A stretch of 64,000 nt of DNA from CAILZL01 sp035548495. GTDB taxonomy: Bacteria; Pseudomonadota; Gammaproteobacteria; Steroidobacterales; Steroidobacteraceae. The translations under genes were made by a program, and so were the position numbers. The notes under the pieces are model-generated. The model was given only the letters and a program-made list of their open reading frames with translations. It did not search any database and was not told the DNA's origin. Numbering within the stretch: the stretch's first letter is position 1; each line of letters starts with the position of its first letter. Where the stretch lies: contig DASZSV010000014.1 in the NCBI GenBank assembly GCA_035548495.1, positions 29,314 through 93,313 of the forward strand, written 5' to 3'. Positions 35,058 to 44,348 of this stretch are shown here, piece after piece.

Positions 35058-36032
35058 TCAACTCAGTGTTGCCTGCACTGCATCGACGATGCGGGTAACA
35101 CTGGGCACGTAATCATGTTCCAGCCTCGCCAGCGGCACCACGGTATCGTAACCAGTGACGCGTTGAATCGGCGCTTCCAGATCATACAGGCCGCGCTCGG
35201 CAACAATAGCGGCAATTTCAGCGCCCACACCCACGTTGCGTGCCGCTTCATGCACAATCACCAGACGCCCGGTTTTTGCCACCGATTCGAGGATGGTGTC
35301 TGCGTCAACGGGACTGATGGTGGCGAGATCAATCACTTCAACGCTGATGTTCTGCGCCTGCAATTCTGTGGCGGCTTTCAGGCATTCTACTGTCATTGCA
35401 CCCCATGTCACGATGGTGCAATCACTGCCTTCGCGCAGCGTGTAACAAACATCAAGCGGCAATGCCTCGCCATTGTCTTCGACTTCCTGCTTTGCATAGC
35501 GATAAATGCGCACCGGCTCCAGAAACAGCACTGGATCAGGATCGCGAATGGCGGCCAGCAGCAAGCCATAGGCGCGTGCCGGAGAGGAAGGACATACAAC
35601 GCGCAGGCCTGGCATGTGGCAGAACATGGATTCCACCGATTCCGAATGATGCTCGGGTGAATGAATGCCGCCACCATGCGGCGTGCGAATCACAACCGGG
35701 CAGGTGAGGCGTCCGCGTGTACGATTGCGCAGACGTGTCATGTGATTCACGATCTGGTCAATCGCCGGATAAATGAAACCCATGAATTGAATTTCCGCTA
35801 CCGGCTTCAGCCCCTGTGCAGCCATGCCGACACACAAGCCGGCGATCATGCCTTCAGCCAGTGGCGTATCAATCACGCGATGTGCGCCGAATTTCTCCTG
35901 CAAGCCCAGCGTGGCGCGAAACACGCCGCCGTTCTTGCCCACGTCTTCGCCCAGTGCAACAACACTGTGATCGTGCGACATCTCCCACGCATGCGCCATG
36001 GTAATGGCTTCGACCAAGGTGACCTTAGCCAT
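35058..36032 (-). CDS. pdhB: 2-oxoacid dehydrogenase E1 component, beta subunit
   Basis: 324 residues. TLVEAITMAHAWEMSHDHSV, VALGEDVGKNGGVFRATLGL, DTPLAEGMIAGLCVGMAAQG and MTRLRNRTRGR are the transketolase-like E1 beta blocks; the C-terminal domain has VIDLATISPVD and HEAARNVGVGAEIAA. With the alpha subunit it decarboxylates a 2-oxoacid using thiamine diphosphate. ATG at MAKVTLVEAI is chosen; it overlaps the alpha subunit stop by 8 bases. Upstream in-frame ATGs lie inside the alpha gene. Confidence 0.93.
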   Translation of the reverse strand: MAKVTLVEAITMAHAWEMSHDHSVVALGEDVGKNGGVFRATLGLQEKFGAHRVIDTPLAEGMIAGLCVGMAAQGLKPVAEIQFMGFIYPAIDQIVNHMTRLRNRTRGRLTCPVVIRTPHGGGIHSPEHHSESVESMFCHMPGLRVVCPSSPARAYGLLLAAIRDPDPVLFLEPVRIYRYAKQEVEDNGEALPLDVCYTLREGSDCTIVTWGAMTVECLKAATELQAQNISVEVIDLATISPVDADTILESVAKTGRLVIVHEAARNVGVGAEIAAIVAERGLYDLEAPIQRVTGYDTVVPLARLEHDYVPSVTRIVDAVQATLS

Positions 36033-37143
36033 GATGCGCAGCTCCATGCGATGTTGTGCGCAATGCATTGTAGTGAACCGCTTCTTCGCGTTGTTCAACG
36101 ATGCGCTTGGGCATGTTGGCAAACAGATTGTCGAACATGGCTGTCACTGGCGCCGCGGGCGTGTCGAAATAGTCTTTCACCGCAGCTTCAACCTGTGCGG
36201 CGCATTCTTCTTTAAGGCGCTGTTCCTGCACATCATCCCAGGCCTTCATGTTTACAAGATACGCGCGCAGGCGTTTCATCGGTTCCAGATGCCAGTGTTG
36301 TTTTACTTCGTCGGCATTGCGATAACGGCTGGCATCATCGGCCGTGGTGTGATCACTCAAACGATAGGTAAGTGCTTCAACTACCGTTGGACCTTGTCCG
36401 CTGCGCGCGCGCTGCAAGGCGTCTTCCATCACCTTGCGTACGGCAATGATGTCATTGCCATCCACCTGAATTCCCGGGATGCCGGCAGCGATGGCTTTCT
36501 GCGCCAGTGTTTGCGCTGCTGTTTGCTGTTCCAGCGGAACGGAGATCGCCCAGCGATTGTTGATCACATAAAAAATTGCAGGCAGCTTCTGCACGCCGGC
36601 CACATTCAAAGCTTCATAGAACGCGCCTTCCGATGTGCCACCGTCACCGATGTAAGCCAGCGCACAACGTGGTTCATTGCGAATCTTGAACGCAAAGGCC
36701 GCTCCGGCGGCATGCAGTGTCTGTGTGGCAATGGGTACGCACCACGGAAAGTCATGACGTGTGTTGACGAAGTCATTCCCTGATTCGTCGCCGCCCCAGT
36801 AGCGCAGGATTTCCACCATGCGCACACCGCGCCAGATTTGCGTGCCGATTTCGCGATACACCGGTGCGATGACATCTTCCGGTCTTAGCGCCGCCGCAGC
36901 ACCGATTTGTGCTGCTTCATGTCCCAATGCCGGTGGATAGGTACCCAGTTTGCCAGTGCGTTGCAGATTGACGGCCTTGGTGTCAAAGGTGCGCACCAGC
37001 ACCATCATGCGGTACATCCTGACCAGCTCTTGCGGATCGCGGGCGAAAGCGGGCAGCGAGCGTGCATTCACTTCCGGCAGTAATTCGCCATCCGGGTCAA
37101 GGTATTGGCAGTACTGGATGTTGAACTCGGCCGCTGTAGTCAA
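36025..37143 (-). CDS. pdhA: 2-oxoacid dehydrogenase E1 component, alpha subunit
   Basis: 372 residues. RTFDTKAVNLQRTGKLGTYP, GHEAAQIGAAAAL and the thiamine diphosphate motif (GDGGTSEGAFYEALNVAGVQ ending near FYVINNRWAIS) identify E1 alpha; SDHTTADDASRYR is the conserved phosphorylation-loop region. The start is a TTG (TTAAEFNIQYCQYLD), preceded at 5 bases by GAGAGG; longer in-frame extensions run into the divergent promoter and have no family similarity. First gene of the E1 alpha-E1 beta-E2 operon, divergent from the PLP enzyme gene. Confidence 0.92.
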   Translation of the reverse strand: MTTAAEFNIQYCQYLDPDGELLPEVNARSLPAFARDPQELVRMYRMMVLVRTFDTKAVNLQRTGKLGTYPPALGHEAAQIGAAAALRPEDVIAPVYREIGTQIWRGVRMVEILRYWGGDESGNDFVNTRHDFPWCVPIATQTLHAAGAAFAFKIRNEPRCALAYIGDGGTSEGAFYEALNVAGVQKLPAIFYVINNRWAISVPLEQQTAAQTLAQKAIAAGIPGIQVDGNDIIAVRKVMEDALQRARSGQGPTVVEALTYRLSDHTTADDASRYRNADEVKQHWHLEPMKRLRAYLVNMKAWDDVQEQRLKEECAAQVEAAVKDYFDTPAAPVTAMFDNLFANMPKRIVEQREEAVHYNALRTTSHGAAHHG

Positions 37144-37287
37144 GAATCCTCTCCGCAAGGTTGTGCCCGACAAAAAAACAGCGCGCATTATAACCAAGTC
37201 AAATTGGAATGCGTTGTTAAAGTACGGGTTGACAAGTAGCCGGAATTGCTTACTACTTTCCGGTATTTGCGGTCTTCCACAAGTATC

Positions 37288-38448
37288 ATGAAAGCCGATA
37301 CCCTGACCAATCATCCGCCGGTTGTGACGGTTGCGAGTGACAACCCGCCGCTGGTCGCGCCGGTTTATCAGTCCGTGAAATTCACGTTTGACTCGCTCGA
37401 ACAAGCGCAGCGTCATGCGCGCGGCGAGCGCGAAGGCTTTGCTTACTCACGCATTGAAAATCCCACCTTGCAGCAACTGGAGCGCACGCTGGCACAGTTG
37501 CAGCGGCGAACGCATTGCGTGCTGACCTGTTCCGGCGTGTCTGCGGTGGGACTGGCGATGCAGGCGCTGAGCAAGCCGGATGATCATGTGATTGTTTTTG
37601 CAGAAGGGTATTTGCCAACACGCAATGTTGCGCGTCGTGTGCTTGCCCGTTTCGGTGTGAAGTTCAGTGTGCTGTCGATTGAAGATCATGCGGCGATTGA
37701 AAATACACTCAAACAGACCGCGACGCGCCTGATGGTGTTTGAAAGTCCCACCAATCCTGCGCTTAAAGTGGCTGACGTTGCAAAGCTGTGCGAACTGGCT
37801 GCGGCACACAACTGTTTGACGGTGATGGATAACACGCTGGCAGGCCTGCATGCACACGGCGAGTATCCGGTGGATGTCTTTGTACATTCATTGACCAAGT
37901 ATGCCAATGGTCACGGTGATGTGACTGCCGGTGCGATCATCAGTGATGAACGATTGATGAAAACGCTGCGTGGTGAAGTGCTGACGTTGGGTGTGTCGCT
38001 CGATCCCCATGCCGCGTTCCTGATTCAGCGCGGCCTGAAAACCTATGGATTGCGGTTTGAACGTTCCTGTGAAAACGCGCTGGCCATAGCGCGCATGCTT
38101 GAACAACACCCGGCGGTTGAGCGTGTCTGCTATCCCGGACTGGCTTCCCATCCACAGCATGCCCTTGCCATGAAGCAAACCGGCAATGGCGGTGGTGTGA
38201 TCACATTCAATGTGAAAGGCGATGAAGCGCTTGCGAACAAGATTGTCGCCGGACTCAAACTGTTCAAGCTGGCATCGAGCATGGGTTCTACGGAATCACT
38301 GGTGCTGCCGCCGTCGATGATTCAGGCACGTGATCTTGGTGGTGAACTGCGTGAATGGGCGGGAATCTCCATGAACAGCATTCGTCTTTCCATTGGTGTC
38401 GAAGACATTCAGGACTTGCTTGAGGATTTGAAACAGGCGTTGGCATGA
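37288..38448 (+). CDS. trans-sulfuration-type PLP enzyme (Cys/Met metabolism family)
   Basis: 386 residues of the cystathionine gamma-synthase/lyase fold. YSRIENPTLQQLERTLAQLQ, SGVSAVGLAMQAL, FESPTNPALKVADV, VMDNTLAG and the PLP lysine in FVHSLTKYANGHGD; C-terminal SMGSTESLVLPPSM and SIRLSIGVED. Reaction could be cystathionine synthesis or cleavage, O-acetylhomoserine sulfhydrylation or methionine gamma-lysis; the sequence does not settle it. ATG at MKADTL is chosen. Divergent from the E1/E2 operon with 144 bases between. Confidence 0.85.
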   Translation: MKADTLTNHPPVVTVASDNPPLVAPVYQSVKFTFDSLEQAQRHARGEREGFAYSRIENPTLQQLERTLAQLQRRTHCVLTCSGVSAVGLAMQALSKPDDHVIVFAEGYLPTRNVARRVLARFGVKFSVLSIEDHAAIENTLKQTATRLMVFESPTNPALKVADVAKLCELAAAHNCLTVMDNTLAGLHAHGEYPVDVFVHSLTKYANGHGDVTAGAIISDERLMKTLRGEVLTLGVSLDPHAAFLIQRGLKTYGLRFERSCENALAIARMLEQHPAVERVCYPGLASHPQHALAMKQTGNGGGVITFNVKGDEALANKIVAGLKLFKLASSMGSTESLVLPPSMIQARDLGGELREWAGISMNSIRLSIGVEDIQDLLEDLKQALA

Positions 38449-38580
38449 GTGTTTGCAATGCAGCGTCAGCGGTGCTGACGCATCTCTTCTTGTCCAATCA
38501 TGAGAAAGAAGAATATAGCCTGACGATGGCAGCGCCTGTATCGAAGCGAAGGAGGGCAAGTGCTTGATGCGCGAGCGCTC

Positions 38581-38716
38581 TGAATTCATTTACTTTTCTT
38601 TTCAAGTTAAAATTAAAAGAAAAGTAACAAAAGGAAGATCGGCTGGTGGCTGCTGCGCAGCCTCCCTGAATTCATTTACTTTTCTTTTCAAGTTAAAAGA
38701 AAAGTAACAAAAGAAA
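38581..38716. repeat. two tandem hairpin repeats before tRNA-Leu
   Basis: TGAATTCATTTACTTTTCTT...GAAAAGTAACAAAAG occurs at 38581-38634 and again at 38667-38714, 86 bases apart. Each folds as TTACTTTTCTTTT / AAAAGAAAAGTAA. The first copy has 6 extra bases in the loop (TTAAAA duplicated). Read on the tRNA strand, they lie just downstream of tRNA-Leu, mirroring the hairpin after tRNA-Pro. Confidence 0.75.
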
Positions 38717-38719
38717 AAC

Positions 38720-38801
38720 TGGCGGTGACCGGAGTCGAACCGGTACGGAGTTACCCGGCGGATTTTAAGTCCGCTGCGTCTACCAATTCCGCCACACCGC
38801 C
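38720..38801 (-). tRNA. tRNA-Leu (anticodon TAA)
   Basis: Acceptor GGCGGTG / CACCGCC, discriminator A and no encoded CCA; anticodon stem GCGGA/TCCGC with loop CTTAAAA giving TAA; variable arm GGGTAACTCC long as in tRNA-Leu; T-arm CCGG-TTCGACT-CCGG. All arms pair. Confidence 0.96.
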
Positions 38802-38960
38802 GCCGAATGGTTAATTGTGATTAATCTTTAGCATTGTAGCCGGAATGCCACGTCTTTTGCGCACGACGTTCGGTGGCATGCGCTACATCTGGTAAGATGA
38901 CACGTTGCTGCTGGCGCGAAACGATTATTCTAAACCAACTGCCGATCATTTGTACTTTGC

Positions 38961-39599
38961 ATGTCTGACGCCGATGTCTCAACGCCTACACTGACTGCGA
39001 ATGCACTGCATTTGTGGCGCGGCGAACATCATTTGTTGCGTGACATATCCTTTTCGCTTGCGGCTGGCGAGTTGTTGCAGGTGACCGGCCCCAATGGCGT
39101 GGGCAAGACCAGTTTGTTGCGTGTAGCGGCGGGATTGATGCCTGCCGAGTCCGGCGAAGTGCTGTGGCGGCGGATCAGTATTCATCGCGATCCGGCGCGT
39201 TATTACGATGAAGTGGCGTATCTGGGTCATGCCAATGCCCTGAAAACCGATTTGACGGCGCTGGAAAACGTGCAGTTTGCGGGCAGTTTGCGTCAGCAGG
39301 TCAATAAGCCAGATTGCTTGCAGGCATTGCATGCGCTGGGTGTCGCGCATTGCGCAGCCCTGCCGGTCAAAGTGCTCTCCGCAGGGCAGCGCCGCCGCGT
39401 TGCGCTCGCCAGAGTGTTGTTGTGTGATGCCGTTTTATGGATATTGGATGAGCCCATCACCAATCTCGATACAGCGGGGATTGAACTGGTCGAAGATTTA
39501 ATGGCACAACATCTGGCACGTGGTGGCATGATTCTGACGGCGGCGCATCAGGCACTGCTGGTTTCTCATGCAGGCACGCGCAATCTGGATTTGCATTGA
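38961..39599 (+). CDS. ccmA: cytochrome c maturation ATP-binding protein CcmA
   Basis: 212-residue ABC ATPase: Walker A VTGPNGVGKTSLLRV, signature LSAGQRRRVALARVLL, Walker B LWILDEPITNLD, switch His in TAAHQ. With CcmB, C and D it releases haem-loaded CcmE in the System I pathway of c-type cytochrome assembly. The LSAGQRRR signature and short length are typical of CcmA. First gene of an uninterrupted ccmABCDEFGHI operon; its promoter must lie in the 159 bases after the tRNA-Leu gene. Confidence 0.95.
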   Translation: MSDADVSTPTLTANALHLWRGEHHLLRDISFSLAAGELLQVTGPNGVGKTSLLRVAAGLMPAESGEVLWRRISIHRDPARYYDEVAYLGHANALKTDLTALENVQFAGSLRQQVNKPDCLQALHALGVAHCAALPVKVLSAGQRRRVALARVLLCDAVLWILDEPITNLDTAGIELVEDLMAQHLARGGMILTAAHQALLVSHAGTRNLDLH

Positions 39600-40294
39600 T
39601 GATGCAGCCCGTACGCCACACGCCCGGTCCACTGCATCTTGCAGCCGTTGTATTGATGCGTGAATTGCGTTTGGCGCTGCGTCGCTGGGATCAAGTGTTG
39701 CAACCGTTGATATTCTTTGTCGTGGTGGTCACATTGTTTCCACTGGCCACCAATCCCGAGCTGTCGGCGTTGCGGCACATTGCGCCCGGTGTGCTGTGGG
39801 TGGCTGCGATGCTGGCATCGTTGCTCGCGGCGGATGCATTGTTCCGTCCTGATGTCGAGGATGGCACGATGGAACAATGGGTGTTATCGGGTCAGCCGTT
39901 GCCGTGGTTGCTGTTCAGTAAATCGCTCGCGCATTGGCTGTTGACCGGGTTGCCGCTGGTGCTGGTCACGCCTGTCGTTGCGGTATCTCTGGGTGTGGAA
40001 CAGGGTTTTGGAACCATCATGATGGTGCTGGCATTGGGCACTGGCGTGTTGACGTTGCTGGGGGCGGTTGGTGCTGCACTGACAGTGGGATTGCGGCGCG
40101 GCAACATGCTGATGGCATTGCTGGTGTTGCCGCTGGAGATGCCGGTACTGATTTTTGGCGCACAGGCAGTGGAATCCGCCATGCGTAATGAACCGGCGCT
40201 AGGCATAATCAGTCTGCTGGCATCGGTATTGTTGCTGGCAATGATTCTGACGCCGTTTGCCATGGCGGCATCCATGCGCATCAGCATTGAATAG
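39599..40294 (+). CDS. ccmB: haem exporter membrane protein CcmB
   Basis: About 231 residues with six membrane segments. VVLMRELRLALRRWDQVLQP, FPLATNPELSALRHIAPGVL and DVEDGTMEQWVLSGQPLPWL are CcmB blocks. Works with CcmA as the ABC part of the CcmABCD complex. ATG overlaps the ccmA stop by one base (TGATG); an in-frame TTG just before is unlikely. Confidence 0.95.
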   Translation: MMQPVRHTPGPLHLAAVVLMRELRLALRRWDQVLQPLIFFVVVVTLFPLATNPELSALRHIAPGVLWVAAMLASLLAADALFRPDVEDGTMEQWVLSGQPLPWLLFSKSLAHWLLTGLPLVLVTPVVAVSLGVEQGFGTIMMVLALGTGVLTLLGAVGAALTVGLRRGNMLMALLVLPLEMPVLIFGAQAVESAMRNEPALGIISLLASVLLLAMILTPFAMAASMRISIE

Positions 40295-40349
40295 CACAAC
40301 TGAATTAAACCGGGATTTGAACTCGCTGCCCTCACTTCAAGAGCCTTAC

Positions 40350-41084
40350 ATGAACTGGATCTGGTTTCACAAACTTGCATCTCCCCCGAGCGCATATGTG
40401 TTTGCAACGCGCTTACGCCCGTGGCTGTTCTGGGTGTCGGTGGTGATGATGTTGTGGGCTGCTTATCAAGGATTGTTTGTGGTACCGCTGGATTATCAGC
40501 AGAAGGATGCATTCCGAATTATCTATGTTCACGTACCTGTTGCATCGCTGTCATTGCTGGTTTACAGCATGATGGCTATCGCTGCAGCGATCGGCTTGAT
40601 CTGGCGCATGAAGCTCGCGCATGCCGTGGCTGCGGCGTGTGCAATGCCTGGTGCCATTCTGACGACGCTGGCGCTGGCAACCGGGTCCATCTGGGGCAAG
40701 CCAATGTGGGGCGCATGGTGGGCATGGGATGCGCGCTTGACCTCCGAATTGATTTTGTTGTTTCTGTATCTTGGGTATATGGCGTTGCGTGCATCATTTG
40801 ATGACATTGGCCGTGCTGATCGCGCTTCTGCGATTCTTGCCATTGTGGGCATAGTCAATGTTCCCATCGTCAAGTATTCAGTGGTGTGGTGGAACAGTTT
40901 GCATCAGGGTCAGACGCTGAGTTTGTTCGGCAAGTCGGAAATCGATCCCTCGATGGCGACGCCGCTGGTGGTGATGATTTTTGCATTCCTGTTGTTTTTT
41001 GGCGCCGTATTGTGTGATGGCCTGCGTGCAGAGATATTGCGCCGCGAACGCAATGCGAGCTGGTTGTCCGAATTGAAAGTTTAA
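40350..41084 (+). CDS. ccmC: haem-handling protein CcmC
   Basis: 244 residues, six membrane segments. The tryptophan-rich motif is GAWWAWDARLTSELI, and the flanking histidines are in YVHVPVAS and VVWWNSLHQGQ. CcmC binds haem and attaches it to CcmE in the periplasm. The start MNWIWFHKLASP is chosen over an upstream frame that overlaps ccmB. Third gene of the operon. Confidence 0.96.
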   Translation: MNWIWFHKLASPPSAYVFATRLRPWLFWVSVVMMLWAAYQGLFVVPLDYQQKDAFRIIYVHVPVASLSLLVYSMMAIAAAIGLIWRMKLAHAVAAACAMPGAILTTLALATGSIWGKPMWGAWWAWDARLTSELILLFLYLGYMALRASFDDIGRADRASAILAIVGIVNVPIVKYSVVWWNSLHQGQTLSLFGKSEIDPSMATPLVVMIFAFLLFFGAVLCDGLRAEILRRERNASWLSELKV

Positions 41085-41098
41085 GTCGAGAATAGTTT

Positions 41099-41305
41099 GT
41101 GACATTTGAAGCGTTGAAAATGGGTGACTATGGCGCGTACGTGTGGTCGTCGTATGCACTCGCATTGCTTGCGCTGATCGCGATGGCGGCCATTGCGCGT
41201 AACGCATGCAATCGCGAATTGAAAGCCGCACAGCGGCGCACGCAAGCCAATCGCAATGGACAACCGGCACCGACCTCGTCCACTTCCGCAGGAGCAGGTG
41301 CATGA
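41099..41305 (+). CDS. ccmD: haem exporter subunit CcmD
   Basis: 68-residue single-span protein: MGDYGAYVWSSYALALLALI is the conserved first part, then a charged tail (ELKAAQRRTQANRN). CcmD stabilises CcmE at CcmAB for release. Starts at GTG here; an ATG 21 bases downstream (MGDYGAYVW) matches the family start as well. Its stop overlaps the ccmE ATG (ATGA). Confidence 0.9.
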   Translation: MTFEALKMGDYGAYVWSSYALALLALIAMAAIARNACNRELKAAQRRTQANRNGQPAPTSSTSAGAGA

Positions 41306-41811
41306 CACCGCGCCGACGTCGCATGATGTTTGTAATCTTGATTGTACTGGCGGTCGGTGCATCGGCCATGCTGCTGCTGACTGCGCTCAAGCAGAATCTG
41401 CAGTACAACATTGTTCCCAGCGATGTGTATGCAGGCAAGGCGCCGCTGGATCGCACTTTCCGATTGGGCGGCATGGTAGAAAAGGGCAGTGTCAAGCGCG
41501 ATCCCGGCAGCATGCTGGTGCAGTTTGATGTCACCGACTTCAAGCATGAAGTGTCCGTCAAGTACACCGGCGTACTTCCCGATCTGTTTCGTGAGGGACA
41601 GGGCGTGGTTGTGCGCGGCAAGTTGCAACCGGTTGGCAATGGACAGCCGTTGCTGATTGCCGATGAAGTGCTGGCAAAACATGATGAAAAGTACATGCCG
41701 CCCGATGTCGCTGCGGCACTCAAGAAAGCACACGATGAACGTCGCGTTGCAGAAACAACTGCTGCAACGAATAACCCGGTAACGGCAAATCAGGCGATGG
41801 GCAATCACTAA
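41302..41811 (+). CDS. ccmE: haem chaperone CcmE
   Basis: 169 residues. Single N-terminal anchor (MMFVILIVLAVGASAMLLLT), then the periplasmic OB fold (FRLGGMVEKGSVKRDPGS). The haem-binding His and Tyr are in VLAKHDEKYMPP. Haem is bound covalently to that His before transfer to apocytochromes by CcmF. The ATG overlaps the ccmD stop by 4 bases. Confidence 0.96.
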   Translation: MTPRRRRMMFVILIVLAVGASAMLLLTALKQNLQYNIVPSDVYAGKAPLDRTFRLGGMVEKGSVKRDPGSMLVQFDVTDFKHEVSVKYTGVLPDLFREGQGVVVRGKLQPVGNGQPLLIADEVLAKHDEKYMPPDVAAALKKAHDERRVAETTAATNNPVTANQAMGNH

Positions 41812-41832
41812 TTTACAATACAGGCTTTGTTT

Positions 41833-43791
41833 ATGAGCGTTGAACTCGGACATTTTGCATTGATACTGGCGTTTGCGCTGGCCATTACGCAAGCCTTCTT
41901 CGGACTGGCGGGAGCGGCAACCCGGCGCGAACACTGGATGATGGCAGCACGATCTGCGGTCGCAGGACAACTGGTGTTTGTGCTGTTTTCCTTCGGCTGT
42001 CTGACAGCGGCGTTTTTGCGCAATGATTTTTCCGTGCTGTATGTGGCAGAAAATTCCAACACCGAACTGCCCACGTTTTATCGCATTGCGGCGGTATGGG
42101 GTGCGCATGAAGGTTCATTGCTGCTGTGGCTTTCCATACTTGTGGTCTGGTCTGCAGCAGTTTCGGTGTTTAATCGTGCCATGAACCCGGCGTTCATCAG
42201 CAAGGTACTGGGCGTACTGGGATTGGTCAGCGGCGGGTTTGCGTTGTTCATCATTGCAACCTCCAATCCATTTGAACGCCTGATTCCTTCTGTCGTACAG
42301 GGTCGCGATCTCAATCCACTGTTGCAAGACCCGGCGCTTGCGGCACATCCGCCGATGTTGTACACAGGTTATGTGGGACTTGCAGTGCCTTTTGCCTGCG
42401 CGGTGGCAGCACTGATTGAAGGCAAGCTGGATGCAACGTGGGCGCGCTGGACCAAGCCCTGGGCCATGGTGTCGTGGATATTTCTGACCTGCGGCATTGC
42501 ACTGGGCAGTTTCTGGGCTTACTACGAACTGGGCTGGGGTGGCTGGTGGTTCTGGGATCCGGTGGAAAATGCTTCTTTCATGCCGTGGCTGATGAGCACT
42601 GCATTGATTCATTCGTTGTCGGTGACGGAGAAGCGCGGTTTGTTCAAGAGCTGGACAGCATTGCTGGCCATATTTGCATTCTCGTTGTCATTGCTTGGCA
42701 CGTTTCTGGTGCGGTCGGGTGTGTTGGTATCGGTGCACGCCTTCGCCAGCGATCCATCGCGTGGTTTGTTCATTCTGGTGTTTCTGCTTGCCTGTATCGG
42801 CGGTGCGCTCACGCTGTTTGCGTGGCGTGCACCGGCACTTAAATCGTCAGCAGGTTTTCATGTCATCTCTCGCGAATCGTTTCTGCTGATGAATAACGTA
42901 TTGCTGGTGGGTGCTGCCACCATTGTGCTGCTGGGGACATTGTCACCGTTGATCATTGATTTTCTCGGACTGGGCAAGATTTCCGTTGGCACGCCGTGGT
43001 TTGACCGTTTCTTCCTGTTTCCCATGTTGCCCATGTTGTTGCTGCTCGCCGTTGGCATGCATGCGAACTGGAAACAGGCGCAGCTTGCGAAGATGCGCAA
43101 GCCGTTGCTGATGATGTCGGGCATTGCACTGGCCTTTGCGTTGTTGATCACGCTGGTTGTTTACTCGCATGTTTCCATCCTCAACATTGTGGGTGAAACG
43201 ATGGGCGCGCTGATCATTCTGTCGTCGTTGTACGAGCCATTCACTCGCTGGCGTGCCAAGCATCATCTGCCCCGCGCCATGTGGGGCATGTGTCTGGCGC
43301 ATCTGGGGCTGGGTGTGTTTGTGCTGGGTGTGACTACCGTACGCAGCTACGAAATACAGAAAGATTTGAGTCTGGGCTCCGGCAAAATAGTGGAAGTCGG
43401 TGGTTATGATTTCAACTGGACGAATACCCGGCAGGTGAGAGGTCCCAACTACGACGCCACTGAAGCAGAAGTGCATATTCTGCGCGATGGCCGGGAGATC
43501 ACGGTGCTTCATCCACAGAAGCGCATTTATCACACCCAGACCAATCCCATGACTGAAGCAGGCATTGATTCGCATCTGAATCGCGATTTGATGGTGTCGA
43601 TGGGTGATGATCTGGGCAACGGCATGTGGAGCGTGCGATTGCAGTATCGTCCGCTGATCCGGTTCATCTGGCTGGGCGCATTGATCATGGCCATTGGCGG
43701 ATTGATAGCGGTGCTGGATCGCCGTTATCGCGTCAAAGTGCCTGCGACTGAACTGGCGGCCAATGCCAGTACTGCGGCGGCGCGGAGTTGA
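41833..43791 (+). CDS. ccmF: haem lyase subunit CcmF
   Basis: About 652 residues, many membrane segments. The WWD domain GGWWFWDPVENASFMPWL, the histidine-bearing LLWLSILV (preceded by AAVWGAHEGSL) and HPPMLYTGYVGLAVPF regions, and a large periplasmic domain near the C-terminus. Joins haem to CXXCH cysteines with CcmH. ATG is preferred over a TTG six bases upstream. Confidence 0.96.
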   Translation: MSVELGHFALILAFALAITQAFFGLAGAATRREHWMMAARSAVAGQLVFVLFSFGCLTAAFLRNDFSVLYVAENSNTELPTFYRIAAVWGAHEGSLLLWLSILVVWSAAVSVFNRAMNPAFISKVLGVLGLVSGGFALFIIATSNPFERLIPSVVQGRDLNPLLQDPALAAHPPMLYTGYVGLAVPFACAVAALIEGKLDATWARWTKPWAMVSWIFLTCGIALGSFWAYYELGWGGWWFWDPVENASFMPWLMSTALIHSLSVTEKRGLFKSWTALLAIFAFSLSLLGTFLVRSGVLVSVHAFASDPSRGLFILVFLLACIGGALTLFAWRAPALKSSAGFHVISRESFLLMNNVLLVGAATIVLLGTLSPLIIDFLGLGKISVGTPWFDRFFLFPMLPMLLLLAVGMHANWKQAQLAKMRKPLLMMSGIALAFALLITLVVYSHVSILNIVGETMGALIILSSLYEPFTRWRAKHHLPRAMWGMCLAHLGLGVFVLGVTTVRSYEIQKDLSLGSGKIVEVGGYDFNWTNTRQVRGPNYDATEAEVHILRDGREITVLHPQKRIYHTQTNPMTEAGIDSHLNRDLMVSMGDDLGNGMWSVRLQYRPLIRFIWLGALIMAIGGLIAVLDRRYRVKVPATELAANASTAAARS

Positions 43792-43793
43792 TC

Positions 43794-44348
43794 ATGTGGC
43801 GATATCTTGTACCGGTGTTGATCTTTGGCGCGATTGCCGCGGTGCTGGCGGGTGGATTGCACCTGAAGCCCGGCTGTATTCCGTCACCGCTGATCGGAAA
43901 ACCGGCGCCGGTCTTTACGTTGGTCAAAGTGGAAGACCCCACACAGCAAATCAGCAATCGGGATTTCATCGGACACAAGTATCTGATCAATGTGTGGGGT
44001 ACGTGGTGCATTGCATGTCGTCAGGAACATGAAGCGTTGCTGCAAATCGCCAAACAGGCCGTCATACCCATCATCGGTATCGACACCAAGGACGACATGC
44101 CCTCGGCACAGCGCTGGTTATCGCAACTTGGCAATCCGTATGTCGCCACCGGATTTGATCCGGATGGACGTACAGGCATCGACTATGGTGTGTATGGCGC
44201 ACCGGAAACCTTTCTTGTTGATGAACATGGCACGGTGATTTACAAGTATGTCGGCGAGATAACCGACACAGTATGGCGCGACTCGTTCCTGCCGCGTATC
44301 AACAACACCGGCAATATCAAGGACAGGGAGGGCACTACATGTTCATGA
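43794..44348 (+). CDS. ccmG: membrane-anchored thioredoxin CcmG (DsbE)
   Basis: 184 residues. N-terminal anchor (YLVPVLIFGAIAAVLAGGL), thioredoxin fold with LINVWGTWCIACRQEHEAL (active site WCIAC) and the cis-Pro loop YGAPETFLVD. Reduces apocytochrome cysteines before haem attachment. ATG (MWRYLVPV) is chosen, preceded by CGGAG. Overlaps ccmH by 10 bases. Confidence 0.95.
   Translation: MWRYLVPVLIFGAIAAVLAGGLHLKPGCIPSPLIGKPAPVFTLVKVEDPTQQISNRDFIGHKYLINVWGTWCIACRQEHEALLQIAKQAVIPIIGIDTKDDMPSAQRWLSQLGNPYVATGFDPDGRTGIDYGVYGAPETFLVDEHGTVIYKYVGEITDTVWRDSFLPRINNTGNIKDREGTTCS

Noticed and set aside
36025..37416. Longer E1 alpha frame starting in the PLP-enzyme promoter
   Set aside because: The added 91 residues lack similarity to E1 alpha; the TTG at 37143 has a good ribosome site and matches the family start.
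38581..38716. Two regular repeats that could be the start of a CRISPR array
   Set aside because: Only two copies, each a self-complementary hairpin; no spacers of constant length and no cas genes.
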